Part shown: piece by piece, positions 45,567 to 55,801 of the stretch
Layout of the letters: each line of letters starts with the position of its first letter
Position numbering within the stretch: position 1 is the stretch's first letter
Made by a program: the position numbers and the translations under genes
NCBI GenBank assembly: GCA_902762435.1
Contig: CACWOH010000012.1
Coordinates: 1 to 61,137 of the forward strand
Direction of reading: 5' to 3'
Length of the DNA: 61,137 nucleotides
From: an uncultured Bacteroidia bacterium
Lineage (GTDB): Bacteria; Bacteroidota; Bacteroidia; Bacteroidales; UBA932
The notes under the pieces: generated by a model
Databases searched by the model: none
The model's input: only the letters and a program-made list of their open reading frames with translations
What the model was told of the DNA's origin: nothing

Positions 45567-46341
45567 ATACGATTTCCCGGGCTTCCCGGCGCAGCTGCGC
45601 GCTGGTCTTTCCGGAGCGTTTGGTCAGCTGGAAATGCACGCCTACCGTGGCGATGATGTCCAGCGGATAGGCGTAGCGGTAATAATACTGGCTGGCGTAG
45701 TCGGGGTCGTACAGCGACGACCAGGACCAGCGCAGCAGGGCGTTGAAGTGGATCTCGACCGGGTCGAACATCAGGGCGAAGCCGGCGCCGCCCTGCAGGC
45801 CGTACTCCCAGCGGTGCTCGTAGGGGCGGAACGCGTGTTCGAACTGCGGGTCCAGGTTGGGCCCGGAGCGGGAGATGCTGTTGCGCCAGCCGCCGTACAC
45901 GCCCACGTTCGCCATGATTTTGCCGGGATGGAAGTCGACGTGGACCTGCGCGAGGGCGGGGATTTCGAAGACCTCGATTTGCGCCTGCTCCGCGTCGTCG
46001 ATGGTCTGCGTATAGCCCGTTTCGGGGTCGCGCTTGAAGCCGAATCCTTCATATCCGTGCGCTACGCCCGCCACCAGCGCGAAATAGGGCATCGTGTCGA
46101 ACATCTTGCTGAACTTGGTGAAAGTCACGGAGATATAGTTCGGCGCGAACTGCCAGGCGCGGTTGTGCCGGGTGGGCGCGTAATACATGTTGGAGAAGGA
46201 GACGCCGTAGTTCACCCCGATGAGCAGGTAGTCGTTGATCAGCGGCTTGCGCTTCTGTACGGTCAGGGTGTCCTCCTGCGCCTGCAGGCCGGCGGCGGTG
46301 AGCAGGAACAGCGCGAAGACGAGGGCGAAGGTCTTTTTCAT
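45529..46341 (-). CDS. Outer-membrane beta-barrel protein
   Basis: A 270-residue protein with a signal peptide (TFALVFALFLLTAAGLQAQ). Alternating aromatic strands (YLLIGVNYGVSFSNMYY, YISVTFTKFS, GGAGFALMFDPVEIHF) fit an 8- to 10-stranded outer-membrane barrel, of the kind annotated PorT-like or DUF3575-like; the exact family is not certain. It overlaps the ispG start by 38 nt and sits 4 nt after the lipoprotein gene. Confidence 0.75.
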   Translation of the reverse strand: MKKTFALVFALFLLTAAGLQAQEDTLTVQKRKPLINDYLLIGVNYGVSFSNMYYAPTRHNRAWQFAPNYISVTFTKFSKMFDTMPYFALVAGVAHGYEGFGFKRDPETGYTQTIDDAEQAQIEVFEIPALAQVHVDFHPGKIMANVGVYGGWRNSISRSGPNLDPQFEHAFRPYEHRWEYGLQGGAGFALMFDPVEIHFNALLRWSWSSLYDPDYASQYYYRYAYPLDIIATVGVHFQLTKRSGKTSAQLRREAREIVYGENRDTSGPGR

Positions 46342-46345
46342 GGCG

Positions 46346-48145
46346 TCAGGGCGTTTTGAAAAGGCTGGCGATATCGACCGGCTGGGAGATCTCCGCGCTT
46401 GCCGGAATGTCGATATATGAACTGCCGGACAGTTCCAGGAACACCACCCGCTCGGGCTGGCGGTGCTCCAGCAGCGAACCGGTGTCCACGATGGAGTTCC
46501 GGTTGCCGTCTTCGGTGATGCGGATGCTGTAGCGGCCCTTTTTCAGATACGGGAAACTCACCGTGCCGTCCGTGTCGATGACGTAGGTGCGGAGCACGCG
46601 GTCGCGTTTCTCGCCCAGCAGGTCCACGATGAACTTGCGGTCCACGCCGGAGAACTCCAGGTCCAGCAGGCTCAGTGTCTCGTCGTCGGGCAGGCTGACC
46701 TTGACCTCAGTGCTGTCGGACCAGAATCCGTTGATGTCGCGGAAGGCCCGGTAGGGGAGTTTCATGTAATACTGGTACCCCGGCTGGAGTTTATTCTTGG
46801 GCCGGAGGACATAGCGGCGCAGGTTGAGGCTGTCCTGTTCCACCGTGAACTCCTCGCGCGCTTCGCGCTGACGGGGATTGATGGAGCGGAAGACCACCGA
46901 GTCGAAGCGCTCGTAGATGATGGGGTTGCGGAACTCCAGCGAGAAGCCGTTTTGCTCGACGGTCTCGGCTTCGACCTTGAAGCTGTAAACGCAGGACGTG
47001 TCTTCGTGCTTGAGGTTGCGGCGCTGCGTCTTGGAGTAGGTCCGCCTGTCGTTGGGCATGGCCAGCTTGACGATCTCCTGCGTGGGAACCAGGTGCCCGA
47101 GCGAGTCGGTCTTGCGGTAATTCACGTAGATGCGCATCGTATCCGGGGCGGCGCGGCGGCTGTTGATCCACAGTTCCAGGCTGTCCTGGAGGATGTTGAA
47201 CTGGCTGATCACCTGGTCCGCGCGGTAGCCGCGGATCCACAGCGAGTCGATCCAGGCGCCGGGCGCCTGGAAGGTCAGGTAGGCGGAACGCTCGGCGGTG
47301 CGCTCCTGCCGGGCGATGAACTGCCGCGTCGGCTTTTCGCGGAAGAGCTTGAGCTCGTGCTCGCTGCGGCGCGCGAGGCACCTCAGCGTGTCCAGCATAT
47401 CGTACTTGAGCAGCTCGGGCAGGGTGTCGTAGGCCACCATCACGGGCCGGACCAGCGAGTCGATGAAGGCGACGGTCTCCGTCTCGGGGTTGTAGATGTA
47501 GTCGTTGCTGGCGTCCTTGATGGCATACAGGCGGTAGAGGGTGTCCTTGACGTAGGGGAAGGTGAAATAGCCCCAGTCGTCGGTCCGGGCGGTCGCGTAC
47601 GGCTTGTGCAGGAAGATGGCGGAGTCCGCGTGGTCCTTGTGCAGCAGGACGGTCGCGCCCTTCACCGGGGCGAGCGTGTTGCAGTCCACCACGGTGCCCG
47701 TGACCAGCATCGAGTCGATGTGCTCGCCGGTGGAGAAGACGTAGGTGTAGCCGGGGAACAGGTTGCCCTCGTTGGCGTCGGCGATGGCGTCGTTGAAATT
47801 GAGGGTGTAGGTCATATCGGGGAGCAGCGGCTCCTCGAAGGTGACGACCAGGTCGCGGCCGCGCAGGCGCGCCTTCGGGGGCCGGTTCTGCGGCGGGGAC
47901 AGGACGATGCCGGAAGGGGTCTTGATCTGGACGTATTCGTTGAAGGAGAAGATGAGGCGGGCGCCTTCCAGCGGAACGCCCACCACGCCCGGCAGCGGAC
48001 GGATGTCGATGATGTAGGGCGGGATGGTGTCCTTCTTGCCGCCGGAGGGCGCCTGCGAGGTGTTGGCGCAGGAAGGCAGCAGCATCGGCAGCAGGACCGC
48101 GCAGACGGCCAGCAGCAGGAAGATCAGCGGGGTTCTCTTTTTCAT
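46346..48145 (-). CDS. Lipoprotein with Ig-like (Big_5) domain
   Basis: A 599-residue lipoprotein (LLLAVCAVLLPMLLPSCAN). Residues ~40-140 form a Big_5-type Ig domain (PPYIIDIRPLPG, SFNEYVQIKT, TYTLNFNDAIADANEGN). The next ~100 residues look like a carboxypeptidase regulatory-like fold (VTGTVVDCNTLAPVKGATVLL). The C-terminal third is beta-rich. Common in Bacteroidetes, often in the Sec-independent outer-membrane set; function unknown. It lies 6 nt after the rel gene. Confidence 0.8.
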   Translation of the reverse strand: MKKRTPLIFLLLAVCAVLLPMLLPSCANTSQAPSGGKKDTIPPYIIDIRPLPGVVGVPLEGARLIFSFNEYVQIKTPSGIVLSPPQNRPPKARLRGRDLVVTFEEPLLPDMTYTLNFNDAIADANEGNLFPGYTYVFSTGEHIDSMLVTGTVVDCNTLAPVKGATVLLHKDHADSAIFLHKPYATARTDDWGYFTFPYVKDTLYRLYAIKDASNDYIYNPETETVAFIDSLVRPVMVAYDTLPELLKYDMLDTLRCLARRSEHELKLFREKPTRQFIARQERTAERSAYLTFQAPGAWIDSLWIRGYRADQVISQFNILQDSLELWINSRRAAPDTMRIYVNYRKTDSLGHLVPTQEIVKLAMPNDRRTYSKTQRRNLKHEDTSCVYSFKVEAETVEQNGFSLEFRNPIIYERFDSVVFRSINPRQREAREEFTVEQDSLNLRRYVLRPKNKLQPGYQYYMKLPYRAFRDINGFWSDSTEVKVSLPDDETLSLLDLEFSGVDRKFIVDLLGEKRDRVLRTYVIDTDGTVSFPYLKKGRYSIRITEDGNRNSIVDTGSLLEHRQPERVVFLELSGSSYIDIPASAEISQPVDIASLFKTP

Positions 48146-48151
48146 GGCGCG

Positions 48152-50341
48152 TCAGATATCGGTCCGGACGACATCCTGGATGCCGTCGATCTTGGAAAGT
48201 CCGTCCACCATCCGCTCCAGGTTCTTCTTGTCGCGGACGAGCAGTTCGATGAAGCCCTCGAACAGTTCCCCGTCGGTGGAGAGCTGCAGTTTGCGCATGT
48301 TGATGCCGAGGGTCTGGGAGATGTAGCTGGAGATGTCGCTCAGCAGCCCCACCCGGTCGATGCCCTTGAGGGAGATACGGATGGGATACTCCTGCTGCAC
48401 GGCGCCCCACTGCGGCACGACCATCCGGTTGCCGTACTTGCTGGCGAGGCTCTCCGCCACCGGGCAGGATTTCTTGTGCACGATGACCAGGTTGTCGCTC
48501 ATCGAGAAGCCGATCACGGGGTCGCCGGGAATGGGATGGCAGCACTCCGCGATCTTGTACTCGATCATGTGGGCGTTGTCCTCGTGGATGGAGAACTTGC
48601 GCTTTCCGCCCGTGGACAGGTCCTTTTCGTTGATGATGGCCTTGAATTCCTCGGGGCCCAGCAGGCCCAGCCCGATGCGGAAGAACAGTTCGTCCTCGTC
48701 GTGCAGCTGGGTGTAGTCCTGGAACTTGCGGAGCAGTTCGCGGGTGTTCTGCAGGCCCATCAGGCGGACGCGCTCCTCGAAGATGCGCTCGCCTTCGCGG
48801 GCGATCGAGGCGAAGTCGCGGCGGAAGTACTCGATGACGCGGTTGCGCGCGTAACGCGTCTGCAGGAAGGACACCCAGTCCATCCTGGGCCGGGCGTTCT
48901 CCGCGGTGATGATCTCCACCTGGTCGCCGGCCTTGAGGGTGTGCGAGAGCGGGACCAGTTTCATGTTCACCTTGGCTGCGATGGCGCGGTTGCCGATCTC
49001 CGTGTGGATCTTGTAGGCGAAATCGAGGGCCGTGGCGCCGCCGCGGATGGCCTTCTGCTCGCCCTTGGGCGTGAAGACCACGATCTCGCTGCTCACCAGG
49101 TCCTTGTGGATGATGTCCAGCAGCTCCAGGGCGCTGAGGTCGTCGCTCAGCAGGATGTCCTGCACCTCGGCCAGCCATTTGTCCATCTCGGAGTCGTTCT
49201 CGGAGATGTAGCCGTCGTTCTTGTAGGCCCAGTGGGCGGCGATGCCCTTCTCCGCGATGTCGTCCATCCGCCTGGAGCGGATCTGCACCTCCACCCAGAA
49301 GCCGGAATGGCTCATCAGGGTGCAGTGCAGGGCCTCGTAGCCGTTGCTCTTGGGCTGCGAGATCCAGTCGCGCCGGCGGCTGAGGTTCTCGCGGTACAGG
49401 TGGGTGATGGTGGAGAAGATCAGGTAGGCCTGCCCGCGCTCCGTCTGGACGCTGTTGTCCGACGGCTCGAAGATGATGCGGACGGCGTACAGGTCGTAGA
49501 TCTGCTCGAAGGGCACCTGTTTCGTGCGCATCTTGAACCAGATGGAGTAGGGAGTCTTGATGCGCTTCTTTATGGTGAAGCGGTAGCCCGCCTGGCGGAG
49601 GGCCTCCTCGATGGGGGCGATGAAGGTGTCGATGTCCTTGTCCCGGTTCGCGATGTTGCCCTTGATGCGGTCGGAAATCAGGCGGTAGTCCTCGGGTTCC
49701 TTGTAGCGGAGCCAGATGTTCTCCATCTCGGACTTCACGCTGTACAGGCCGAGCCGGTGGGCGAGCGGGATGAAGATGAACATCGTCTCGGAGAGGATCT
49801 TGTCCCGCTTGTGCTCGGGCATATACTCGATGGTGCGGCAGTTGTGCAGGCGGTCCGCCAGCTTGATCAGCACCACCCGGACATCGTCGCCCAGGGTGAG
49901 CAGGATGCGCTTGAAATTCTCCGCCTGGAGGCTCTCGGTGCTGGCCACGCCGCCCTTGCGGTCCTCGTTGTCCAGCACGGTCTTGATCTTCGTGAGCCCG
50001 TCCACCAGGGAGGCGATCTTGTCCCCGAAGAGGTTCCGGATGTCTTCCACCGTGTAGCCGGTGTCTTCCACCACGTCGTGCAGGAGGGCGGCGCAGATGG
50101 ACTTGCAGCCCAGGCCGATCTCGGTCACGACGATCTTCGCCACGGCGAGCGGATGCAGGATATAGGGTTCGCCGGAGCGGCGGCGGACGTTCTTGTGGGC
50201 CTGGTTCGCAAAATTGAAGGCTTTCCGGACGGTCTCCACCTCCGAAGCGTCCTTGCAGCGCTTGGCCGCGACCTCCATCAGCGAGGAGAACTCCTCGCCG
50301 ATCAGGCGGTAATCATCGGGGGTGAACTGGGAAAAACTCAT
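48152..50341 (-). CDS. rel: Bifunctional (p)ppGpp synthetase/hydrolase
   Basis: A 729-residue RelA/SpoT homologue. The HD hydrolase domain is intact (HPLAVAKIV; LLHDVVEDTGYT). The synthetase region has TPYSIWFKM, YDLYAVRIIFE and NGYEALHCT. A TGS domain (VVFTPKGEQKAIRGGATALDFAY) and a C-terminal ACT domain (VGLLSDISSYISQTLGIN) follow. The start at 50341 is fixed by ATGA overlap with yihY; the frame is open further upstream without family sequence. Makes and degrades the stringent-response alarmone. Confidence 0.95.
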   Translation of the reverse strand: MSFSQFTPDDYRLIGEEFSSLMEVAAKRCKDASEVETVRKAFNFANQAHKNVRRRSGEPYILHPLAVAKIVVTEIGLGCKSICAALLHDVVEDTGYTVEDIRNLFGDKIASLVDGLTKIKTVLDNEDRKGGVASTESLQAENFKRILLTLGDDVRVVLIKLADRLHNCRTIEYMPEHKRDKILSETMFIFIPLAHRLGLYSVKSEMENIWLRYKEPEDYRLISDRIKGNIANRDKDIDTFIAPIEEALRQAGYRFTIKKRIKTPYSIWFKMRTKQVPFEQIYDLYAVRIIFEPSDNSVQTERGQAYLIFSTITHLYRENLSRRRDWISQPKSNGYEALHCTLMSHSGFWVEVQIRSRRMDDIAEKGIAAHWAYKNDGYISENDSEMDKWLAEVQDILLSDDLSALELLDIIHKDLVSSEIVVFTPKGEQKAIRGGATALDFAYKIHTEIGNRAIAAKVNMKLVPLSHTLKAGDQVEIITAENARPRMDWVSFLQTRYARNRVIEYFRRDFASIAREGERIFEERVRLMGLQNTRELLRKFQDYTQLHDEDELFFRIGLGLLGPEEFKAIINEKDLSTGGKRKFSIHEDNAHMIEYKIAECCHPIPGDPVIGFSMSDNLVIVHKKSCPVAESLASKYGNRMVVPQWGAVQQEYPIRISLKGIDRVGLLSDISSYISQTLGINMRKLQLSTDGELFEGFIELLVRDKKNLERMVDGLSKIDGIQDVVRTDI

Positions 50342-51276
50342 GACTTGCTTTCGGCGTCCCACTCGGAGACATTGTATTGGTCGACATTCTGGAAACTGTA
50401 GGTCAGCTGCGCGCCGTAGATGATGATCTGCCAACTGAAGTTCAGCCAGATCAGGAAGAGCGGAATGGCGGCGAGGATCCCGTAGGCCTGGTTGAGCCGC
50501 CCCACGAACATCTGCGTATGCAGGTAGAGGTACTGGAAAAGCATGAAGATCACGCCGGCGATCAGCGCCGAGCGGAAGGCGTAGCGGTATTCCACCTTCA
50601 CGGCGGGGATGTACTTGTACATCACTGACAGGGTGCCCACCAGGATGAGGTAGAAGACGACGTAGCCGATCAGCTTGAACAGGAAGCGCACTTCCTTGAG
50701 GTCCAGGCCGAACAGGTTGGGCAGGTTGGTCGCATACACCACGCTCGAACCGAAGATGATGACGAAGAAGGGGGAGAGCAGCAGCACCAGCAGGTAGAAG
50801 CCGAAGCGCTTGTAGATCTTGCGGGGGATCTTGAGGATGCCCCAGACGTTGTTGAACACGCGCTCCACCTGGAACATCATCCACAGGATGGCCCAGAGGA
50901 AGAACAGGGCGGAGACGGTCCCGAGCCCGCCGCCCAGCGCGGAATCGAGGATGACGCTCGCCCGTTCGGACAGCATGTCGGCGATTTCGGGATGGGTGGG
51001 GATGGCGGCCCGGAGCATCTCGGTGATCTTGCCGTCCAGTCCCAGGCCACCGGTGACGGCGAAGGCGAAGGCGATGAACGGTACCAGGGCCAGGGTGATG
51101 AAGTAGCTCAGCGACACGCACTGGAAGCCCATCCGGTTCTCCATGAAGGTCTTGAAGGTGATGCGGATCAGCTTGACAATCCGGACCAGTTCGGCATAGA
51201 CACGGCCGGACCCGCCGGTGTCGAGGGTCCAGATCCTGTCCGTGAAGAGGTCGGTTATCTTGCTGGCTATCTTCAT
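50338..51276 (-). CDS. YihY/BrkB family membrane protein
   Basis: A 312-residue inner-membrane protein with six hydrophobic segments; FQCVSLSYFITLALVPFIA and YGILAAIPLFLIWLNFSW are the conserved YihY family blocks. Function is not established for the family (often mis-named RNase BN). It is 5 nt after ligA and overlaps rel by 4 nt. Confidence 0.9.
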   Translation of the reverse strand: MKIASKITDLFTDRIWTLDTGGSGRVYAELVRIVKLIRITFKTFMENRMGFQCVSLSYFITLALVPFIAFAFAVTGGLGLDGKITEMLRAAIPTHPEIADMLSERASVILDSALGGGLGTVSALFFLWAILWMMFQVERVFNNVWGILKIPRKIYKRFGFYLLVLLLSPFFVIIFGSSVVYATNLPNLFGLDLKEVRFLFKLIGYVVFYLILVGTLSVMYKYIPAVKVEYRYAFRSALIAGVIFMLFQYLYLHTQMFVGRLNQAYGILAAIPLFLIWLNFSWQIIIYGAQLTYSFQNVDQYNVSEWDAESKS

Positions 51277-51281
51277 CTTAT

Positions 51282-53540
<2,259 letters not shown>

Positions 53541-53900
53541 CTACCGGTCGCCTTTCAGGAAGTCCTCGATGCCCTGGACATCCACCTCGACCTCTTCGAC
53601 CGGCGGTCTTTCGCTCAGCACGGGCGTATTCGCCTCAAGTTCGCGGAATCGTGCCAGGTATTCCTCCACTTCCCGGACTTCCGAGCGGGACAGGGTGATT
53701 TTCTTCTTCTTGAATTCGGCCGTGAGGCGGTCGCAGGTGGCGTTCGCTTCCGCCCAGTCCTCGGCGGTGTAGTTGGGGCAGCGGGCTTCGACTTCGTTCA
53801 CGAAAATGCGGAAAGTGGCCGGGATGGAGACCGGGCTGCAGGAAACGGCAAACAGGGCGGCGATCATCGCCGTCAGGGCCAGGAAGGTCAGTCTTTTCAT
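53541..53900 (-). CDS. Small Bacteroidales lipoprotein (DUF6565-like)
   Basis: A 119-residue lipoprotein (TAMIAALFAVSCSPV; Cys21). The mature part is a helical domain with WAEANATCDRLTAEF and KITLSRSEVREVEEYLARF, like small Bacteroidales lipoproteins that repeat the pattern 'W..... Y.......L...E..'. Function unknown. It lies 66 nt after the response regulator gene; a CCGGGTGG/CCGCCCGG stem (53932-53951) without a T-run sits between. Confidence 0.7.
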   Translation of the reverse strand: MKRLTFLALTAMIAALFAVSCSPVSIPATFRIFVNEVEARCPNYTAEDWAEANATCDRLTAEFKKKKITLSRSEVREVEEYLARFRELEANTPVLSERPPVEEVEVDVQGIEDFLKGDR

Positions 53901-53966
53901 ATTACGAGATAATTGGATGACGGGCGTGGGGCCGGGCGGAAAGCCACCCGGCGGCTGGCGAAGCGG

Positions 53967-54713
53967 CTATCGCAGCATCCGCTGTGACAGGTACTGCTCG
54001 AAGGCGGGCTTGTACGCGTCGGAAACGTGGATGAGGGTGTCGCCGATGGAGATGTCGTAGGAGCCGCCGATGGACTCGATCTTGTCCAGGGCGACGATGT
54101 AGGAGCGGTGCACGCGCATGAACACGCCGGCGGGCAGCAGGTCCTCCACGGCCTTCATCGTGATGTGCGTGACCAGGGGCCGCTTCTCCGAGCAGAGGTG
54201 CAGCAGCACGTAGTCCTTCATCCCTTCCACGTAGCGGATGTCGGAGAAGGCCACCTTGCGCAACTGCCCTTCGCTCTTGACGAAGATGGAATCCTGCTGC
54301 GCGGAAGCCGATCCGGCCGGCTGCACGGCCGCCGACTCCACGCTCTCCAGGAGCTCGAACCAGCGGCGCGCCTTCTCGGCCGCTTCCAGGAACTTCTGGT
54401 AACGGATGGGCTTGAGCAGGAAGTCCAGCGCGGACACCTCGTAGCTGTCGAAAGCGTAATCCTTGAAGGCGGTGGTGAAGATGATGCGCGTGCCCTCCGG
54501 GACCATCCGGGACAGTTCCATACCGTTCAGGTCGGGCATCTGGATGTCCAGGAACACCAGCTGCGGCTGCCGGCTGCGGATGGCCTGCAGCGCGGCCACG
54601 GGGTCGGTGAAGGAAGCCTCCAGGGCGAGGAAGGAAGTCTTGGAAATGAAGTTCTCCAACATCTTGACGGCCAGCGGCTCGTCATCGACGACCATGCAGC
54701 GCAGCGCTTTCAT
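53967..54713 (-). CDS. LytTR family response regulator
   Basis: A 248-residue regulator. Receiver domain with VVDDEPLAVKML (acidic pocket), FLDIQMPDLNG (phospho-Asp55) and LLKPIRYQKFLE (Lys). A ~25-residue linker leads to a LytTR DNA-binding domain (FVKSEGQLRKVAFSDIRYVEG, MRVHRSYIVALDKI). LytTR proteins bind pairs of direct repeats spaced by about two helical turns. The start overlaps the kinase stop by 4 nt, so they are a cognate pair. Confidence 0.93.
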   Translation of the reverse strand: MKALRCMVVDDEPLAVKMLENFISKTSFLALEASFTDPVAALQAIRSRQPQLVFLDIQMPDLNGMELSRMVPEGTRIIFTTAFKDYAFDSYEVSALDFLLKPIRYQKFLEAAEKARRWFELLESVESAAVQPAGSASAQQDSIFVKSEGQLRKVAFSDIRYVEGMKDYVLLHLCSEKRPLVTHITMKAVEDLLPAGVFMRVHRSYIVALDKIESIGGSYDISIGDTLIHVSDAYKPAFEQYLSQRMLR

Positions 54714-55762
54714 CCCAACAGGTTTTTCAGGGCGATCCGGACGGAATAGACGCCGTCCTCCTCGCTTTGTTCATACGTATAGGCCCCCGGATAGATCAGC
54801 TCCAGGCGGCGCCGGAGGTTCTCCACGCCGATGCCGGAACCGATGTGGTCCTCCCCGCTCTTCTCGAAGACGGAGTTCTCGCAACGGAACACGAGGTCCT
54901 GCGCCTCGGGCTTCAGGCCGATGTGCACGAACGAGGCCATCCGCGCGTTCACACCGTGCTTGAAGGCGTTTTCGATCGGGGAGATGAACAGCAGGGGGGC
55001 GATCTTCACGTCACCCGCCGGCAGCTCCCAGGAAGTCGTGACCTCCGTGAGCTCGTTGCAGCGCAGTTGCATCAGGCGGATGTAATTGTCCATGAAGGCC
55101 ACCTCGCCCGACAGGGGCACCTTCTCGGTGTCGGTGTCGTAGAGGGCGTAGCGCAGCGTGTCGCTGAGCTGGCCGATGCTCTCCTGCGCCTTGTCGGGGT
55201 CGATCTGCGTGAGCGAGGAGATGTTGTTCAGGGTATTGAAGAGGAAATGCGGGTTGAGCTGGTGCTTGAGCCAGGTGAGTTCGGCCTCGGTCGTCTTGCG
55301 CTTTTCTTCCTGCAACTGGTACTGGATGTCGTTGGAGCGCTGGATGGAACGCACGCCGATGGCGAGGAAAATGAACACCAGCTGGAAGAAGGCGGCGGTA
55401 ATGAGCGTCGGGATGCGGAACGCGAGGATGTCGCGCCGGTGCAGATGCTCGCGGATCGGCTCGGGGATCTCCCCGCGGGGGAACAGGCTCGGGGCGTTGA
55501 GCAATGCCAGCAGCAGGACGTTGATGACGATGAACCAGACAATCCGCTTGCGGAACAGCATCCCGGGTACCAGCAGGAAGTAGTTGACCAGGTACACCAG
55601 GCAGATCGGGAGCATCATGTAGAAGGACGGCCAGAAAGTCATCCCGAACCGGTTGCTGTCGCCCGAAATCAGCCAGGTAACGGCGGCGGGCAGCAACATC
55701 GCGCAGGCCCAGGCAAGGACTTGCGCGACGTCGAGGATGAGACGGTTGTGTTGTCGGTTCAT
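54710..55762 (-). CDS. LytS-type sensor histidine kinase
   Basis: A ~350-residue membrane kinase of the His_kinase (PF06580) family. Four hydrophobic spans in the first ~150 residues form the sensor; LKHQLNPHFLFNTLNNIS holds the phosphorylated His, and GSGIGVENLRRRLEL the ATP-binding G box. A GTG at 55771 is an alternative start; the ATG at 55762 leaves a 15-nt leader after the predicted transcription start. It pairs with the adjacent LytTR regulator. Confidence 0.92.
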   Translation of the reverse strand: MNRQHNRLILDVAQVLAWACAMLLPAAVTWLISGDSNRFGMTFWPSFYMMLPICLVYLVNYFLLVPGMLFRKRIVWFIVINVLLLALLNAPSLFPRGEIPEPIREHLHRRDILAFRIPTLITAAFFQLVFIFLAIGVRSIQRSNDIQYQLQEEKRKTTEAELTWLKHQLNPHFLFNTLNNISSLTQIDPDKAQESIGQLSDTLRYALYDTDTEKVPLSGEVAFMDNYIRLMQLRCNELTEVTTSWELPAGDVKIAPLLFISPIENAFKHGVNARMASFVHIGLKPEAQDLVFRCENSVFEKSGEDHIGSGIGVENLRRRLELIYPGAYTYEQSEEDGVYSVRIALKNLLG

Positions 55763-55781
55763 CTCGGACACTTTAGTTTTA

Positions 55782-55789
55782 CAAAGATA
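55782..55789 (-). promoter_or_regulatory. Possible promoter -7 element of the kinase gene
   Basis: TATCTTTG on the minus strand, 20 nt before the ATG at 55762. No TTG lies at the right distance, so it is weak by sequence; the kinase may also be read through from the receptor gene upstream. Confidence 0.45.
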
Positions 55790-55801
55790 GCAATTATTCC
55801 T

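Noticed and set aside
46463-50401. A very long open frame (about 1,300 codons) on the plus strand opposite rel and the Big_5 lipoprotein genes
   Set aside because: It is antisense to two well-recognised genes; its composition follows from the GC-rich codon use of the real genes and it shows no family pattern.
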